A stretch of 64,000 bases of DNA from contig OU612073.1 in the NCBI GenBank assembly GCA_914767715.1, positions 19,032,001 through 19,096,000 on the forward strand, written 5' to 3'. The notes beneath the pieces are model-generated. The model saw only the letters and a list, made by a program, of their open reading frames with translations. It did no database searches and had not been told where the DNA came from. A program made the position numbers and the translations under genes. Position 1 is the stretch's first letter. Every line of letters starts with the position of its first letter. Source of the stretch: Membranipora membranacea. Lineage: Eukaryota; Bryozoa; Gymnolaemata; Cheilostomatida; Membraniporidae. Below are positions 23,968-37,200 of the stretch, piece after piece.

Positions 23968-25411
23968 ATAAGTTGAGAGCAAACCAAACAAGGAAGCAGT
24001 CATTGACACCCATAAGTCTTTCATGTTTTTTTCGCAGGTCATTTTTTCCTCTTAACCTCAAACCTCTATTTTATAGAAATAAAGACCTGTAAAAGACACA
24101 GTCCTAAAGACCACTAACTAATCTTCCTTATTACTGTTTGAACAGATACTGACACAAGTGGGATGAGAAGGCAAAAGACAGTATAGTTTTCAGAATTTCA
24201 TATTGTCACATTTCTTATCATCACTTCTGTTGGTTGACTCCTGAAGAGAGTGGGGCGGTATCATACCGACACGCTAAGTACCATGTACCTGGCAAGTACT
24301 GTCTGCTCCAGTACATTTTCAGTGCATCGGTACATCCAGTGAATACAATGAAACGTAATCATATTAGTCATGGATGTTTAAATGATTCTGGCAGTATTTG
24401 ACGTATGTCTGCAGCTGGGTTGCACCAACCTAATTTACATGTTTTTTCTCTACCATTTCTTCTCCTCATAACGCCCAGTGCAATTCAATTCAACAAGTGG
24501 TACTTTCATATAACAATTATGTATTGAAGAGATTTAATAATAGACAGAAAAAAATCGATTCACCAAAAAAAAAGATTATTGCAAATAAAACCATCCCATA
24601 TTCAAGATAACCTGTGGTATATAAGATATGCAATAAAATATAAAACACAGTACACATTATAACAATAAATATTTAGATTATTACATTCATAATGGAGCAT
24701 TGATGAACCTGACATTAAAAAAAACTAGTTATAGCCCAAAGTGGAATAGCCTCATTTAATAAATAGAATATGAAATCTGTTTTTCTAGCTGCTCTGGTGA
24801 AAATTCATAACTTGAAAGACCCAAAAGCCTGAAGTGGCAGGAACCGGGGAGGTAACTTGGAGTTGAAGCCTTCCTTCATATTTCCAAGTAAAAAATATCA
24901 TCATAATGTTGCAGGATGAGGTTGAATGTAGTTCGAGACCCAGAACCATGTCCCTCAGACACCCCCCCCCACTCCCTCATTAAAAAGAGAATAGTATAAT
25001 TAACCAATGGAATGTCTCCCCATGAAAATATAACATATCGATAGTGACAGGACCAGTTATAATGGCACTAAAACCTTTGTTTTGTTACAAGCCTTTGAAC
25101 CACAAATTGAGGATAAAACATTTAATCAGTGGAATTTAGTCATACCCATAATAATATTGCCCATATATAGGAGGAAACACATTGATCATAAGAACAGTAG
25201 CGACGCTGTGTTTCCTTACATTCATGAAAGACGAAAACTACAACAAAAAGTAAATTTGAGTGTCCAAACCAGTAAGACATCACCCATAAAGAATTGCATT
25301 GATTCAGTGAGATTGTAAATCTATTAAACTGGAGGCTGATAATCGTGATTTAGCTGTCGATTAATTGGTTGACTAAAGAAGAGCATAGATTATGAGTTTA
25401 TAACCCTTCCC
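23968..25411. other. Gene-free stretch between the oxidase and the 3' end of ACC
   Basis: AT-rich, with no supported open frame. It should contain the 3' UTR of acetyl-CoA carboxylase and upstream DNA of the oxidase. I could not fix a polyadenylation site. Confidence 0.5.
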
Positions 25412-28400
25412 TCACTTCTCACTGTTGGCTGCGGCAGCTTCCTCCTGCTTTAGTAGGAGTGTCAGCAGTTCTTTCCTCTCAGAAGCAGATATGACTTCAG
25501 TCATGTGTACGAGGGATTCCATAGCTAACCTCGGGCTATCCTCAAGCAGACTAGAAAACAACAGAGTATGATTTTATCATGAGATTTATCAAGAAATCTG
25601 TAGTGTGTTTTACTGTACAACTTGATTCATTAATAAACCATCTAGTAACCATCATCTCTCCGTTTATCTTAATCAAATAACTTTTACTTGTATTCTGTAA
25701 GAAAACTTAGTCCGGTGGATAAGGTTTGACCGCTTTTTCTGGTAGAGTTTTTCATGCTGATCACAATGGTAATATTGTACCTCACACTAAGAGCACAACG
25801 GGCGGCTAGTTGCCAAAAACACTGCTGACAAAAGGGAAAGTGAACAAAATCCTAGGAGACTATCATCTTACTAGCCTTGGTCACTCTAAACATGATTGAA
25901 ACATTCAACTTGAATAACCATGAAGTGTGTTGACAGAGGGTACAATATATATCTTGACTGGCTGAATTGTTACAGCAAACACATCACAGGAGACAACTGA
26001 TGAGTTACTCACTGTTTGATTTGCTGACTGTGATGATCTTGTTTCACACTGACACAGTTTTGTTTTATTATAGACTGAGAGTTGTCCTTTCTCAGTTCTT
26101 CTTGTAGCCATTCTACGACAGCTTCGTTATCCTCCCACAAGTAGGCCTGTAAAAAGTATGAGAACAAAGTAATTAAATAGCCGTAAAAGTTTTATCTTTG
26201 GATTATACAAAAAAGAAGAAAATATGTGTGTAAATTGATGAGGTTCAACGTTATGGAAGTCATTGACAAGCCAATTGTTACTTTCCTGAACATATAAGCT
26301 AAGACTAGTAAGACGCAAAATACAATACAATACTGTTGTGGCGCAAAACACAAACAACTAAAAAGAAAAGGAACTGTTGCAGAAGTGGTGATCAATAAAT
26401 CTAGTGAGCCACTCCTGTTTGTTGCTGATGTTGATGACAAAGTAGATGGATAGAGGAGCATACCTGTACAGTGCCCTTAGACTCTATAAACCATCTGCTA
26501 AGCATACTCTGTATATGTATATCTGTTAGTCTGGGGTTAGCGGCTCGTGTTAGCTTAATGGCCTCCTCTTCCAGTATTAGCCTGTGTAACCTCCAGTAGA
26601 AGAACCGCCTCGCTCCCTTCCAGGCCACGATGTCCTAAAAGTAAACAAGAGTAATATTATGAATTAAAATGAAGCCGAGAAACCACTGAGACTTGATAAA
26701 AATTTCTAATGTCCACAGGGAGGACGATCCCACTCAAACCCGGCATCTTGTATCACAAAATGATAGCACATAAAAGGCATATCAGTTAGCTAACTAATAT
26801 AAAGTCGTAATTAGTAAGGACTTATTTTGACAATTATCATCTAAGGTCATTGATTTCTAGATGCTGTATCCTTTGATTATAAAGAAAATTGCTTAGATTT
26901 TAAGCAGACATCATGAATATTTGCCTCTTTTCTCTGATCAGAGTCTCATTATTCGATATGAAAAATGACCAAACCTTCATTGAATAACAATATGATGACA
27001 TGATAATAAAATTATTATGATACATCGATAAGTGGACTCACATTGATGCAGCCCTTTTCCTGCATTCTTCCAGGTGTGTCGTGTAGGTCGACAAACGTCA
27101 GCGCCACCTGGTGATAGACAGGGGATAGATACTCCTCTCTGTAAGCTAACTGTGTCTCCAAGTCAGCCTGGACATCGAAGAAAGAAAAATACTGAAAAGT
27201 TAACGATGTTATTTACAAATGAGTATAGAAAAGGAACAAAACATGAAAAAGAAGTAGGAATGCCATGACCAGGATTCGAACCTGGGTTTTCGCGGCCACA
27301 ACGCGAAGTACTAACCACTATACTATCATGGCCAATTTTCCCAACTGACAGAGGTAAAAAATTCTACGAATTTAAAACCAACAGATCAGATAGAAAAGAC
27401 CTCTTAAAGCCGTTAATTATTATCTTAGGTCATCGGGAGGTCATCCTAAAACCAACAAGAGAACAAAGAGCCCCAGGGTATTTTTTAATCACCCAACCCA
27501 TCAATTAATGTGGTAACGGCTGATGGATGAGTGTATACTTTATGTCTTCCTTGCCACTTATAATATGTCTTGATCTTGTGAATGTCAGGTAAGGGGCGTG
27601 TTGTTCAAAAAAGATCAACCCCTAGATTTCTTCAGATAGAATGCATTAAAAGTGCAGATCAATTCCTATAAGGTTTGTAATGGAATTTTTAACTTTGATA
27701 CTTAGGTCAATCAAAGTCTTTAACTCCTTGGGTCAATCTAAACCAAAGGTTACCCTAAATTCCTTTTTGCTGTTTGCGTTGCTGTTTGCGTTGCTGTTTG
27801 CGTTGCTGTTTGCGTTGCTGTTTGCGTTGCTGTTTGCGTTGCTGTTTGCGTTGCTGTTTGCGTTGCTGTTTGCATCGTTGTTTGCGTTGCGGTTTGCGTT
27901 GTTGTTTGCATTGCTGTTTGCGTTGCTGTTTGCATCGTTGTTTGCGTTGTTGTTTGCATTGCTGTTTGCATTGCTGTTTGCGTTGCTAATAATCTAGGGA
28001 TATGTGGTTCACGTTCACCCCTGTGTAGTATCAGGTATCAATATACAAAAACATTGATTCGGTAAAAACTAGCAAGTAGTTGAATTAAAAATTAGTTTAC
28101 TGTTATGATAATTCTTGCATGTCCTTCATCAATTTTGCTATTCAATTTTGAGATTATAGTCAGGCGGGACCTGAATAAGACTCATTTGCTCCATCGAGAC
28201 AATAAAGAATACAGCCCTCACTAAGCCAGGGGTGTAATAATAACATAATCTCTTCTCACCTTCTCAGTGCTTGATATTTTCTCATTATTCAGTTTGTCTG
28301 ATATCGTCTGATATTTTGGATCTAGTCTCTTCATAGTTTTGACTATCTCTCTTCGTCTATATTTGATCTCTACCGTACCAGCAGGTTCTAATACACCACC

Positions 28401-29142
28401 ACGACTCTGCAAAGGGGATAACAGAGAAACATATATAAAACAACAGCATTAGCAAGATGGACCAGGACAGCTGTGAAAGCGCAGGGGCCAAGGGGAAAAT
28501 GATGGCCAATTATTTGAAAAGCTTCTATATGTCAGTCAGCTTGACTGCCCATCCTATCTATCATACAATGAAGATGCTGAACTTGCGCTCTTCAAATGAT
28601 TTGAGATCAAAAGTTTGATCATCATTATGTTTACCTTTGGATCTGCGTATAGTTCCATATGTCTACTGTTGATAGTCGGGTCGACTACCACCCACGCCCC
28701 TCCTCTAAGCTCAGCGTGTGGAGGAATGTAGACTACCACTGGCTGTTTATATTCTCTCAGAGCGTCAACTATGTAAGCTCCAAATTTGAGGATCTGGTCA
28801 TACATGTCTGAAGTAAATAACATTTATGAAATTCAATAATTGAGGGCAGAAATCTACACAGATTAATAGAAAGCATGTGAAATTCTGTGCTGCTTTTTCC
28901 AAGACACCTTGGGAATAGCCAAAGTGACATCAGTTAACAATGAAATCTGGCACTTGAAAATATGTGAATTTAATATGGAATGATGGCTGGTTGTCCACAG
29001 AGAATAATAGCTTATAATGATTTAACCTTCTGAGGTTATTTACTCTGACAAAGGGAGAAAACAATTCAAAGGTTTAACATATCATATAAAAATATAATAT
29101 GTCCTCCAATTAAATTTGTATTAAATCGTGACAGGTCATAGA

Positions 29143-29178
<36 letters not shown>

Positions 29179-32100
29179 TTGAGTCTATGAGACAGGTTGA
29201 CAATAACTTGAGATGTTAATAACTAGATAATAACTAGCGAAGCTGTACATTGATCACATACCTTTCATGCCACCAGAGAAGCCCCTCCAGTTAGCGAATA
29301 TCATCAGGGGTAATCCCTCCCTGTTAAAGTCTTTGATTGCTTGAGCGGTTTTATATGATGAGTCTGGGAACCAAACTTGTCCTAAAACGAAAATATAACA
29401 TGTATAAACATATGAATGAAACACCCCTATTATATGCTAAGCATGTATTTGGTATTACTTTCCGAAAAAATCATTTCACTTCCTTAAAACTCTGTGGTAC
29501 AATTGTTCTATTTTTGTCCACTGGCAACAATATCTGAGTGGTATGGGCATACAGATTCAAACTGATGTCTGCCTGTAGAAGTCTTATCACATAATGCTGC
29601 CTCTTGTATGTCAGCCATTAAACAGCTGGTGTCAGATCATCAGAGAATGTGGTGACACACCTCCCCCTATTTGTGCACATTCCTAGCTATCCATCAATAA
29701 GACGAACCTGCTTGTTGGACAATTTTAGCCTCAGAGTCAAGGTTAGCTGGATCAGCTGGTATTGAGAGCTCTACAGTACGCGTCTCGACAGCTATCACAC
29801 CTAGTGGTATGCCTCCCAGTCTAGCTCTGCCACAGCGCACTGTCTGCGCCCAGGCTGACATTATCTCATTGAATGAGCCCTGTATGTATAAATAAATATT
29901 CAATAGACAAATATATATATAAAATAATGATAAATAATGAGTTATAATAAATAGAATAATGCAATTCTAACTAACTAACAAGCTCTCTTACGCTTCCACT
30001 ATCGATCACATCCCAATCACTGGTTGACTGTAGTTCACAATGGAATGCCACAATCAGCACCCCAAACAGAATTCACGCACTTTAACTAGAAAACACCATA
30101 TGTTTGAGACTCAGAGCAGTACGATATGCCAGAAAATACTTCTAACCAGATCACTAGACCACTTGGCATGTCCACACCAAACCGAATTCTTAACTCCCAA
30201 AGAAAAAGGTTTGTTAAACATTCAAGTTTTTGGTCCAATTGATAGACTGGACGCATTCTCCTTATGGTCTTTACCTAGCCTGTCTTGTCAAGCTTGCCAA
30301 AACAGGCTAGGTACACCATGGGTTTGTTCATGGTATGCATACATACCTTATCAAAGAATCCTGAGAGCCATTTATCTCCGCTCTTTTTACCGGCTAACAT
30401 CCAGAGAGGATCGTATGGAGCCTTGGTAGGTATATACTCTATGTCCCTGTCCACAGGGTCGGAGGGTATAGTTATCGGCAGGGGAGAGAACTTAGTCTAT
30501 AAATAAAGTGATTGCATTGGATATGGCAATTCCTAGTTCAAGGACACTGAATAGATATTTCTGTATGTAGTGATTGAACTCCATGAAAAGAATATAATTC
30601 AGTGTATATTTCTTGTCAAACAAAATTGACAATTCTGGTATACTACATATAAGGTATTATCAAAATGAACTCAAGATGCGCTGACCTTGTAGGTTACAGA
30701 TGTGCACTAACTAAACTAACCTTTGGTATATAAGAGAGCCACTTGAGGATAGTTTTGACACCATCCAGGTCATGGACGACAGCCTCGTGTGACACTCCAT
30801 TATTATACATGATCTGTGTACCTCCTAGCTGACTATTACTGGTATATACATCTCGACCAAGCACCTGTCAAGTAACAAGGAATTCAATAAATGATGATGT
30901 ATTTGGATGCTCCTCATTCAATTTTTGATCAATAAAAACCCCGAATGAAAAAACAAAGCTGATCATTGTACCAATTTTATGAGCACTGATATGTGTTATG
31001 TCAACTGAATTGGCTGCCATCAGTGCATTTCTAGTTCTTCCAGGTATCGCCTAAGCAAACAAAGTGTTAGAGGAAAACAAGCCATTTCATTCGGTTAACT
31101 TTTGGATTATTTCTGGTTCCCTCCTGTGTTCAATTAGCATTCACAGACAGTTACTTTTGATGGCTACGCTGCCAGGTGCTGATGAAATGATATGTATTTG
31201 AGTGTTACCTTATTGAGAGCACCAGCACCAGTGAGAATAATATGAGAGTGCTCATGTTGTATAGTTCTCTGTCCCAGTCTGACCAGATAAGCACCTATAC
31301 CGATAGACCTGCACGTCACCAGGTTAATAGTCGGTATCTCGTTGTAGGCTTGTGACGATTCACCGGCTATTGTACCGGAACCTCTTAAGTTCTCTACTCC
31401 AAGCCCTTCTTGCATTCCTACATGATAAAGCATAAGCAACACATGAAGCGCAGATAATACCTGAGACAGGCATTTCAGGCCAACATGCCCAACTTAATAA
31501 TATCTATGATTTATCTAGAAATATTTATAATCAAGTTGTATTCTCGGTTTATTTTTATGATCCTGTAGTCATCATAAACAGAAGAAGCAGAACACGTGGT
31601 GAGAATTGGTCACCCCTCCCCTCTCTCTGATACTTCTTTTCTGGTTTACAAAATTGCAAGTAGTAACAAAATACCTTCAGCAACGGTCAATTGGGCATTT
31701 CTAAAAAGCTTCTAGGGACTGGCTATTTTTGCACGCCCTTTTTTTGGCAAAACAAAGCTTATTATGCTATTCTAGAGCAGGATTTCAATGTTCTGCACAT
31801 ACCGATGATGTCAGTGATTTTATATCTCGACTCTCCCTCGTCTTCTATGAGCTGAGCCTTCACTGAGTCGCTGACCTTCATGAAGCTCTCAGGTGTCAGG
31901 TAGATATACTTGAATCCCTTATCTGGGTCAGCGTTATTATTCCACGCTACTCTAAACAGGTGCTTCACCTCATCAGCCAAACCTATTCAGAAATAAAATG
32001 AAAAGTTAAATCTTTTACATTATATAAATTCATTAAAACGAATTTGGCATCTTGTTATGAGAAATGCTGGGAGTATCAGCTGTTGGTCTTGTCAGGGGAA

Positions 32101-34265
32101 GAATAAAATCATATTTGTGGCACCAACTTCGCAGTTATCGGAACTGACTTTTTAGGTAAAAAAATCATCTGAAATAGCAAATTATCAGCTGTAGGTTAAA
32201 ATCTCACCTATTCTAGCACCACTGTTGGCTGCAATATAGATTCTAGGTAGCCCGTGTTTCCTAGCAAACTCTGAGGCTTTAAGGAAGAGGAGGTCCTCAT
32301 CCGGCCCGAATGATCCGATCTTGAATGTGATGTCATTAGCTATAATGACTATATCTCGACCATCTGGGTACTCAGGTGTCTTTATTGACATCTTCCAAGC
32401 GACCATACCGATCTATAAAAATAAATAAAACATATAAACTGAATACGTAGTTACGCAAGGTTCAAAACAAACAAGTTAATGATTAACTTGGTTTGTATCA
32501 TATACTATATATAAACTATTATATATCTATAATATTTAGTCTATGAAGTTAGCTTACCCATTTATCAAACCAATTAAGCTTGATCATGTCAAAACAAACG
32601 AATAAACAGCTGATTTTATAGTAAGACCGAGTGACCTTATACAGAGATGATAGTCCGTCGGCCATGGAACATACCAGATTTTCTCCAGGTAGCCTGATCT
32701 GTTGTATAAGCTCCTTATCAGAATTGAGCACTAGTTCAGTGGTGTAGAGTATATCAGCTGGATTTATAGTATCAGCCTTACCACAGGCCTGCCATACTCC
32801 ATACAGAGCCTGTCTGAACACCTCGGGGAAATCGTACACATACGTCGTGTTATTCTGGTTCTGGGCTATAAATCTCTTCTGCTGTAGATGATCCTGTAAA
32901 CATATCATTGACATTCTGTTGTATATTGGAGAAGAGGCAACGCTAGGAAATACAATACAATATAAAGATCTATGGTTCTGGTATAAGACTCGGCCTTTTT
33001 GTTTATCATTGTTTGTCAATTTTTTCACATTCGAACCATAGAATCAAAAATAATAAATTTATCAATAAAAATGTCTATAATAATAATTTATTTTTATTTT
33101 TTACTTTTCATTCTTAGTTTATAATATAAAGCAGATGGATGTGATATCTGGTTTGATATTATCAGTCAAAAGCGGAGAAATCTTTAAATCACCCAACCAG
33201 GTTAATTTACCCTTTGATCAATAATTAGATATTTTGGAGCTTCTAAAAGTTAGCCTTACCATAGAAACACAAGTATCAATTAACTCAACAGGAAGCAGCA
33301 TTTATACCAGGAAGACTGCACAGTAATTTATGGTTCTCTATCTGATTGGATGGAAAACCCTCAATGCTAGCCAGTTAACCTCTACCCGCTGGGCTACACA
33401 TCGACCCTCGATAGCTCAGTTGGTAGAGCGAAGGACTGTAGCTGTGTACACTTGATATCCTTAGGTCACCGGTTTAACTCCATTTCCTGGAACTTTTTCT
33501 TTATTGCAATATTAGTCATTCGGCATAGTCAGAATGTAAGAAAATTGATCAGCAATGTTGGTATACTGTATTTTAAGAGAGTTTAAAAATTTGCCATGCT
33601 AGTAAATTTGTAAAAAATTTAATTTAATTATGATATGTGAGAGTCAACCCTCAGCTTTTGTGTTGAAACGTGGGGAGAGCAACTCTTGAGTAATCACCTC
33701 AGCTCCAAGTACCCTTTCTGACTAAATACACTTTGTAAAACCTGGTTTCATTTTAGGGCCCCACACCAATTATACTCAAATATATATCCAATTTACTGTC
33801 TTTGACTCCTTGGTTCAGTTGCCATGGAAACAAGCTTACAAATATCAATACTACGAACTGAAAGTGGAAGTGATTACGATCACACAGAAAACCAAACCAG
33901 TATAATTATAGGAGTCTGTACCTGCAAAAACTGGAAACCTAACACGCATCCCGCGATAGCTCAGTTGGTAGAGCGGAGGACTGTAATGGTATATCTAGAC
34001 ATCCTTAGGTCACTGGTTCAAATCCGGTTCGCGGGATCTTTTTGCACACCTTGCGACCCCCAAGCACTTACCTTAGTCATATATGGTGTACTGATGAGCA
34101 GTCCGTTGAGAGGTCCGGGTTTGTTACCGAATGATTTAAACTTGACCTGTCCTGATACGGGATCAGTGTCTTCCTTATACATGGATATATCCAGATAATA
34201 TCCATTCTCATTAGAAAGAAACATTCTAATGGGGATCTTCTCACCACTTGGCTGGAATCTGTAAA

Positions 34266-34296
<31 letters not shown>

Positions 34297-37200
34297 CGAT
34301 CGATCGATTGATTGACGGATCAATATATCACAAATCACTGGCATTCAATTTCATAATCTTAGAATTTATCGTACAGTAAATAAGCTAATTATTTTTTCCA
34401 TAAGTGATCTAATAGACTGTATAAGAACACATCTGACATCATTGGACCAGCGGAACATAATGACAGCTAAATAGATGCTGCATTTAATCATTAAATTTAG
34501 GATTATCAATATAGATTGCTTAAGCTATCAAACTAGAGAAAACGCCAGGTTATATTTTTGATGGTGCCTAAACAAAGCGGCTGTGTTGATATAAAGCTTA
34601 TTATTATAATTCCAAAAAATATTACCACAAAAACTCACTTGACATTCATTTTGAGCTCAGCCTGAAGTATTCTAAGCTTCCACAGCCTGACTCCGTATCT
34701 CATTACCATATCTCTTACTGTGTCTATGAGCTGACTAGGGTTCATAGGGTCAGTTATAGTCAGCGTGGAGGCAAAGTTCAGGAATACATGGTTACAGTCA
34801 GTACGGGCACTCTACAATTTAAGTTATATATATATTAATATAATGTTTTTTGTGTGATAAATATAATAATAGCGTAGGGAGACCTTAGTACTGAATCCTC
34901 AAGGGTTCTCAGTTCAAATATCATGACATAACCCTTGCCAAAAAGTTTCAGGTTGAATATACAATACGGGTTAGGCCTAATAAAGATTCCCAAAGTAAAC
35001 AAGTGAAAATTATGTCATGATACATAAATGATGGACGACTCCTAAACACATTTGACGATTTATAATAAGTGTTACAGTTACAGGAAAACCCACCAGTCCA
35101 TGAGAGAAGGCGATCTCCATAGCATCCATAGCCTCTAACAGTGTCCTCTCAGCTTCATTTTTGATGTACTCATATGACGCTTCCTGTAACCAAACATAAC
35201 AAACGTCTCATAATCTCATCACTTCATACATACACCACAACACTAACTATATTCTATTAGCATAACTAGTACATGCATATTGTCAAGAAGAAGACACATA
35301 GGAAATTCTGCAAAATCAAATTAGAATCTAATGACATTTTAAAAACTCCAACTAGCTTTTGCCCAAAGCCTTATTTTAAAAAATGGCCCGTTTCTATTCC
35401 TATCAAAAGGCAGACGGCCTGGCGTCAGTAATTCTCTATCAGTATGCGAGAGGAGGAGACCTTTGTCGTCAAAGAACACAAGTGATGGTGGAGATAAGTG
35501 AGCGAAAGTGTCTGAGTCAAAGGCATCTCATTGCATGCCCATTCTTTATGTTGAGAGACCGCTGATACTGTCCGATAATGGATAATGGAGTGCCAAGAGC
35601 CGATTGCAAAGTAGTTTTGATACATAAATGGGGAGAGATAAAAAAACCTTAACCAGCAGCACTTGGTATGTTATACACATTCCCGTTATGCTATGTTTTC
35701 GTGTGTTGCCCATTCATCAAAGCGAAGGGTACGACTTGTATGTCATTGCACATTAAAAATTTGTGAAGAAATTGTTGAACACAGCATTGTGGGATAGTAG
35801 TTTAACATGACCAGTAATTGTCCTCTTCTGGTTTACTCACCTCCTCAATGACTATCTCCTTTAATACACATAATTAAATATTGTTGAGCAGATTGAACCG
35901 AATAAACTCCTTACAAACATGTTATAGTTACTGGTCGAATATAATTTGTACCATTATAGGCAGGCCTTAATTACTAATGATCAATATAAGGGGTATAGTC
36001 CGGTGGCAGCCCCTGCCTATCTTGTCACTTCCATTTGCACTTATGGATGGATAAGGTTTGTTTGTTGTTTCTGGTACAGTTTTTCACGCTGATCGCAATT
36101 GTAACAATGTACCTTACACTAAGTTGCACAATGGGCCGCTAATTGCCAAAAGCGCTGCCGGTAAAAGGGAAAGTGATCAAAAAATGGTGATATGTTTTCA
36201 AAACATTCAAAATCTGAAAGAGCATGTCATAATTAGTGGATCTAAAATTTTACATGGGTCTGCTATCATAAAAAGCTGAGATGCAGCCAACAACGGTTGC
36301 AATACCCCTTATATCACCTGTATATAACTATCATTAAAGCGAAACTACTTTTTCAATTATGCTGCTGTCTAAAAAACAGGCTTCGAATGTTCGTATTGAT
36401 CTGATATTTTATGGTGACTGTGTATTGACCCTCCCATCGCATGACACCTGTTTTTAATGCTCTGAGTGTGTCGTTTTTCAAATAGTGTGGAATCTTAGGT
36501 TTCCTTTATAGTATCATAAAAATCGTCTTTATAAAGTTATATAGCGTGTAAAGCAAAAGTTAACTCCTTCAGGCAGCATCCGAAAGGTGCGTAGTGCTGA
36601 AAAAAAATTTTTTGGGTCATTTATGGAGTCAATGCAAAATCACCATAAAAAAATCAGATCGATACAAACATTCGAAGTCAGTTTTCGAGGCGTCAGCAAA
36701 ATTGAAAAAGTAGTGACGTTTTAATGATAGTTATATACAGGTGATATAAGGGGGTATTGCAACCGTTGTTGGCCACATCTCGGCTATTTATGATAGCAGA
36801 CCCATGTAAAATTGTAAATCCATTAATGATGACATGCTCTTTCAGACTTTGTAGTCACATGTTAGAGTAACTATCAATGCCTTTTATTAGCTGCAGCTCC
36901 CTAAGCGATGAGAATTTGCCTCGATGACAATTTAACTCATATCATTCATAGTCTAACACTTACCTTGGTGACTAGATCAGAGTGTCTGATGATGGCTCTC
37001 ACAAAGAACCTGTAGTCTGTAGAAGCCTGATTCTTAGACACCTGTTTAGCTTTACCCAGATATATGTGCATACGGTGATTGTCTATGGGTATGATCTCAA
37101 GGTCAAAGTTCCTCATACGATTGATCTCCAGCTGGAAGGCTAGTGCTGGCTCTAGATGTCTGTATATGCGGTCTTCTTTATACTGTAAGAGAGATATATA

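Noticed and set aside
27680-27997. Long open frames of LFAL, CCLR or MQTAT repeats on both strands
   Set aside because: They arise because a 12-bp minisatellite keeps every frame open; they lie inside an ACC intron and have no gene structure.
33824-34344. Open frames over a tRNA-Tyr gene and an ACC exon
   Set aside because: The minus-strand frame is an extension of an ACC exon into its intron, and the plus-strand frame crosses the tRNA; neither is an independent gene.
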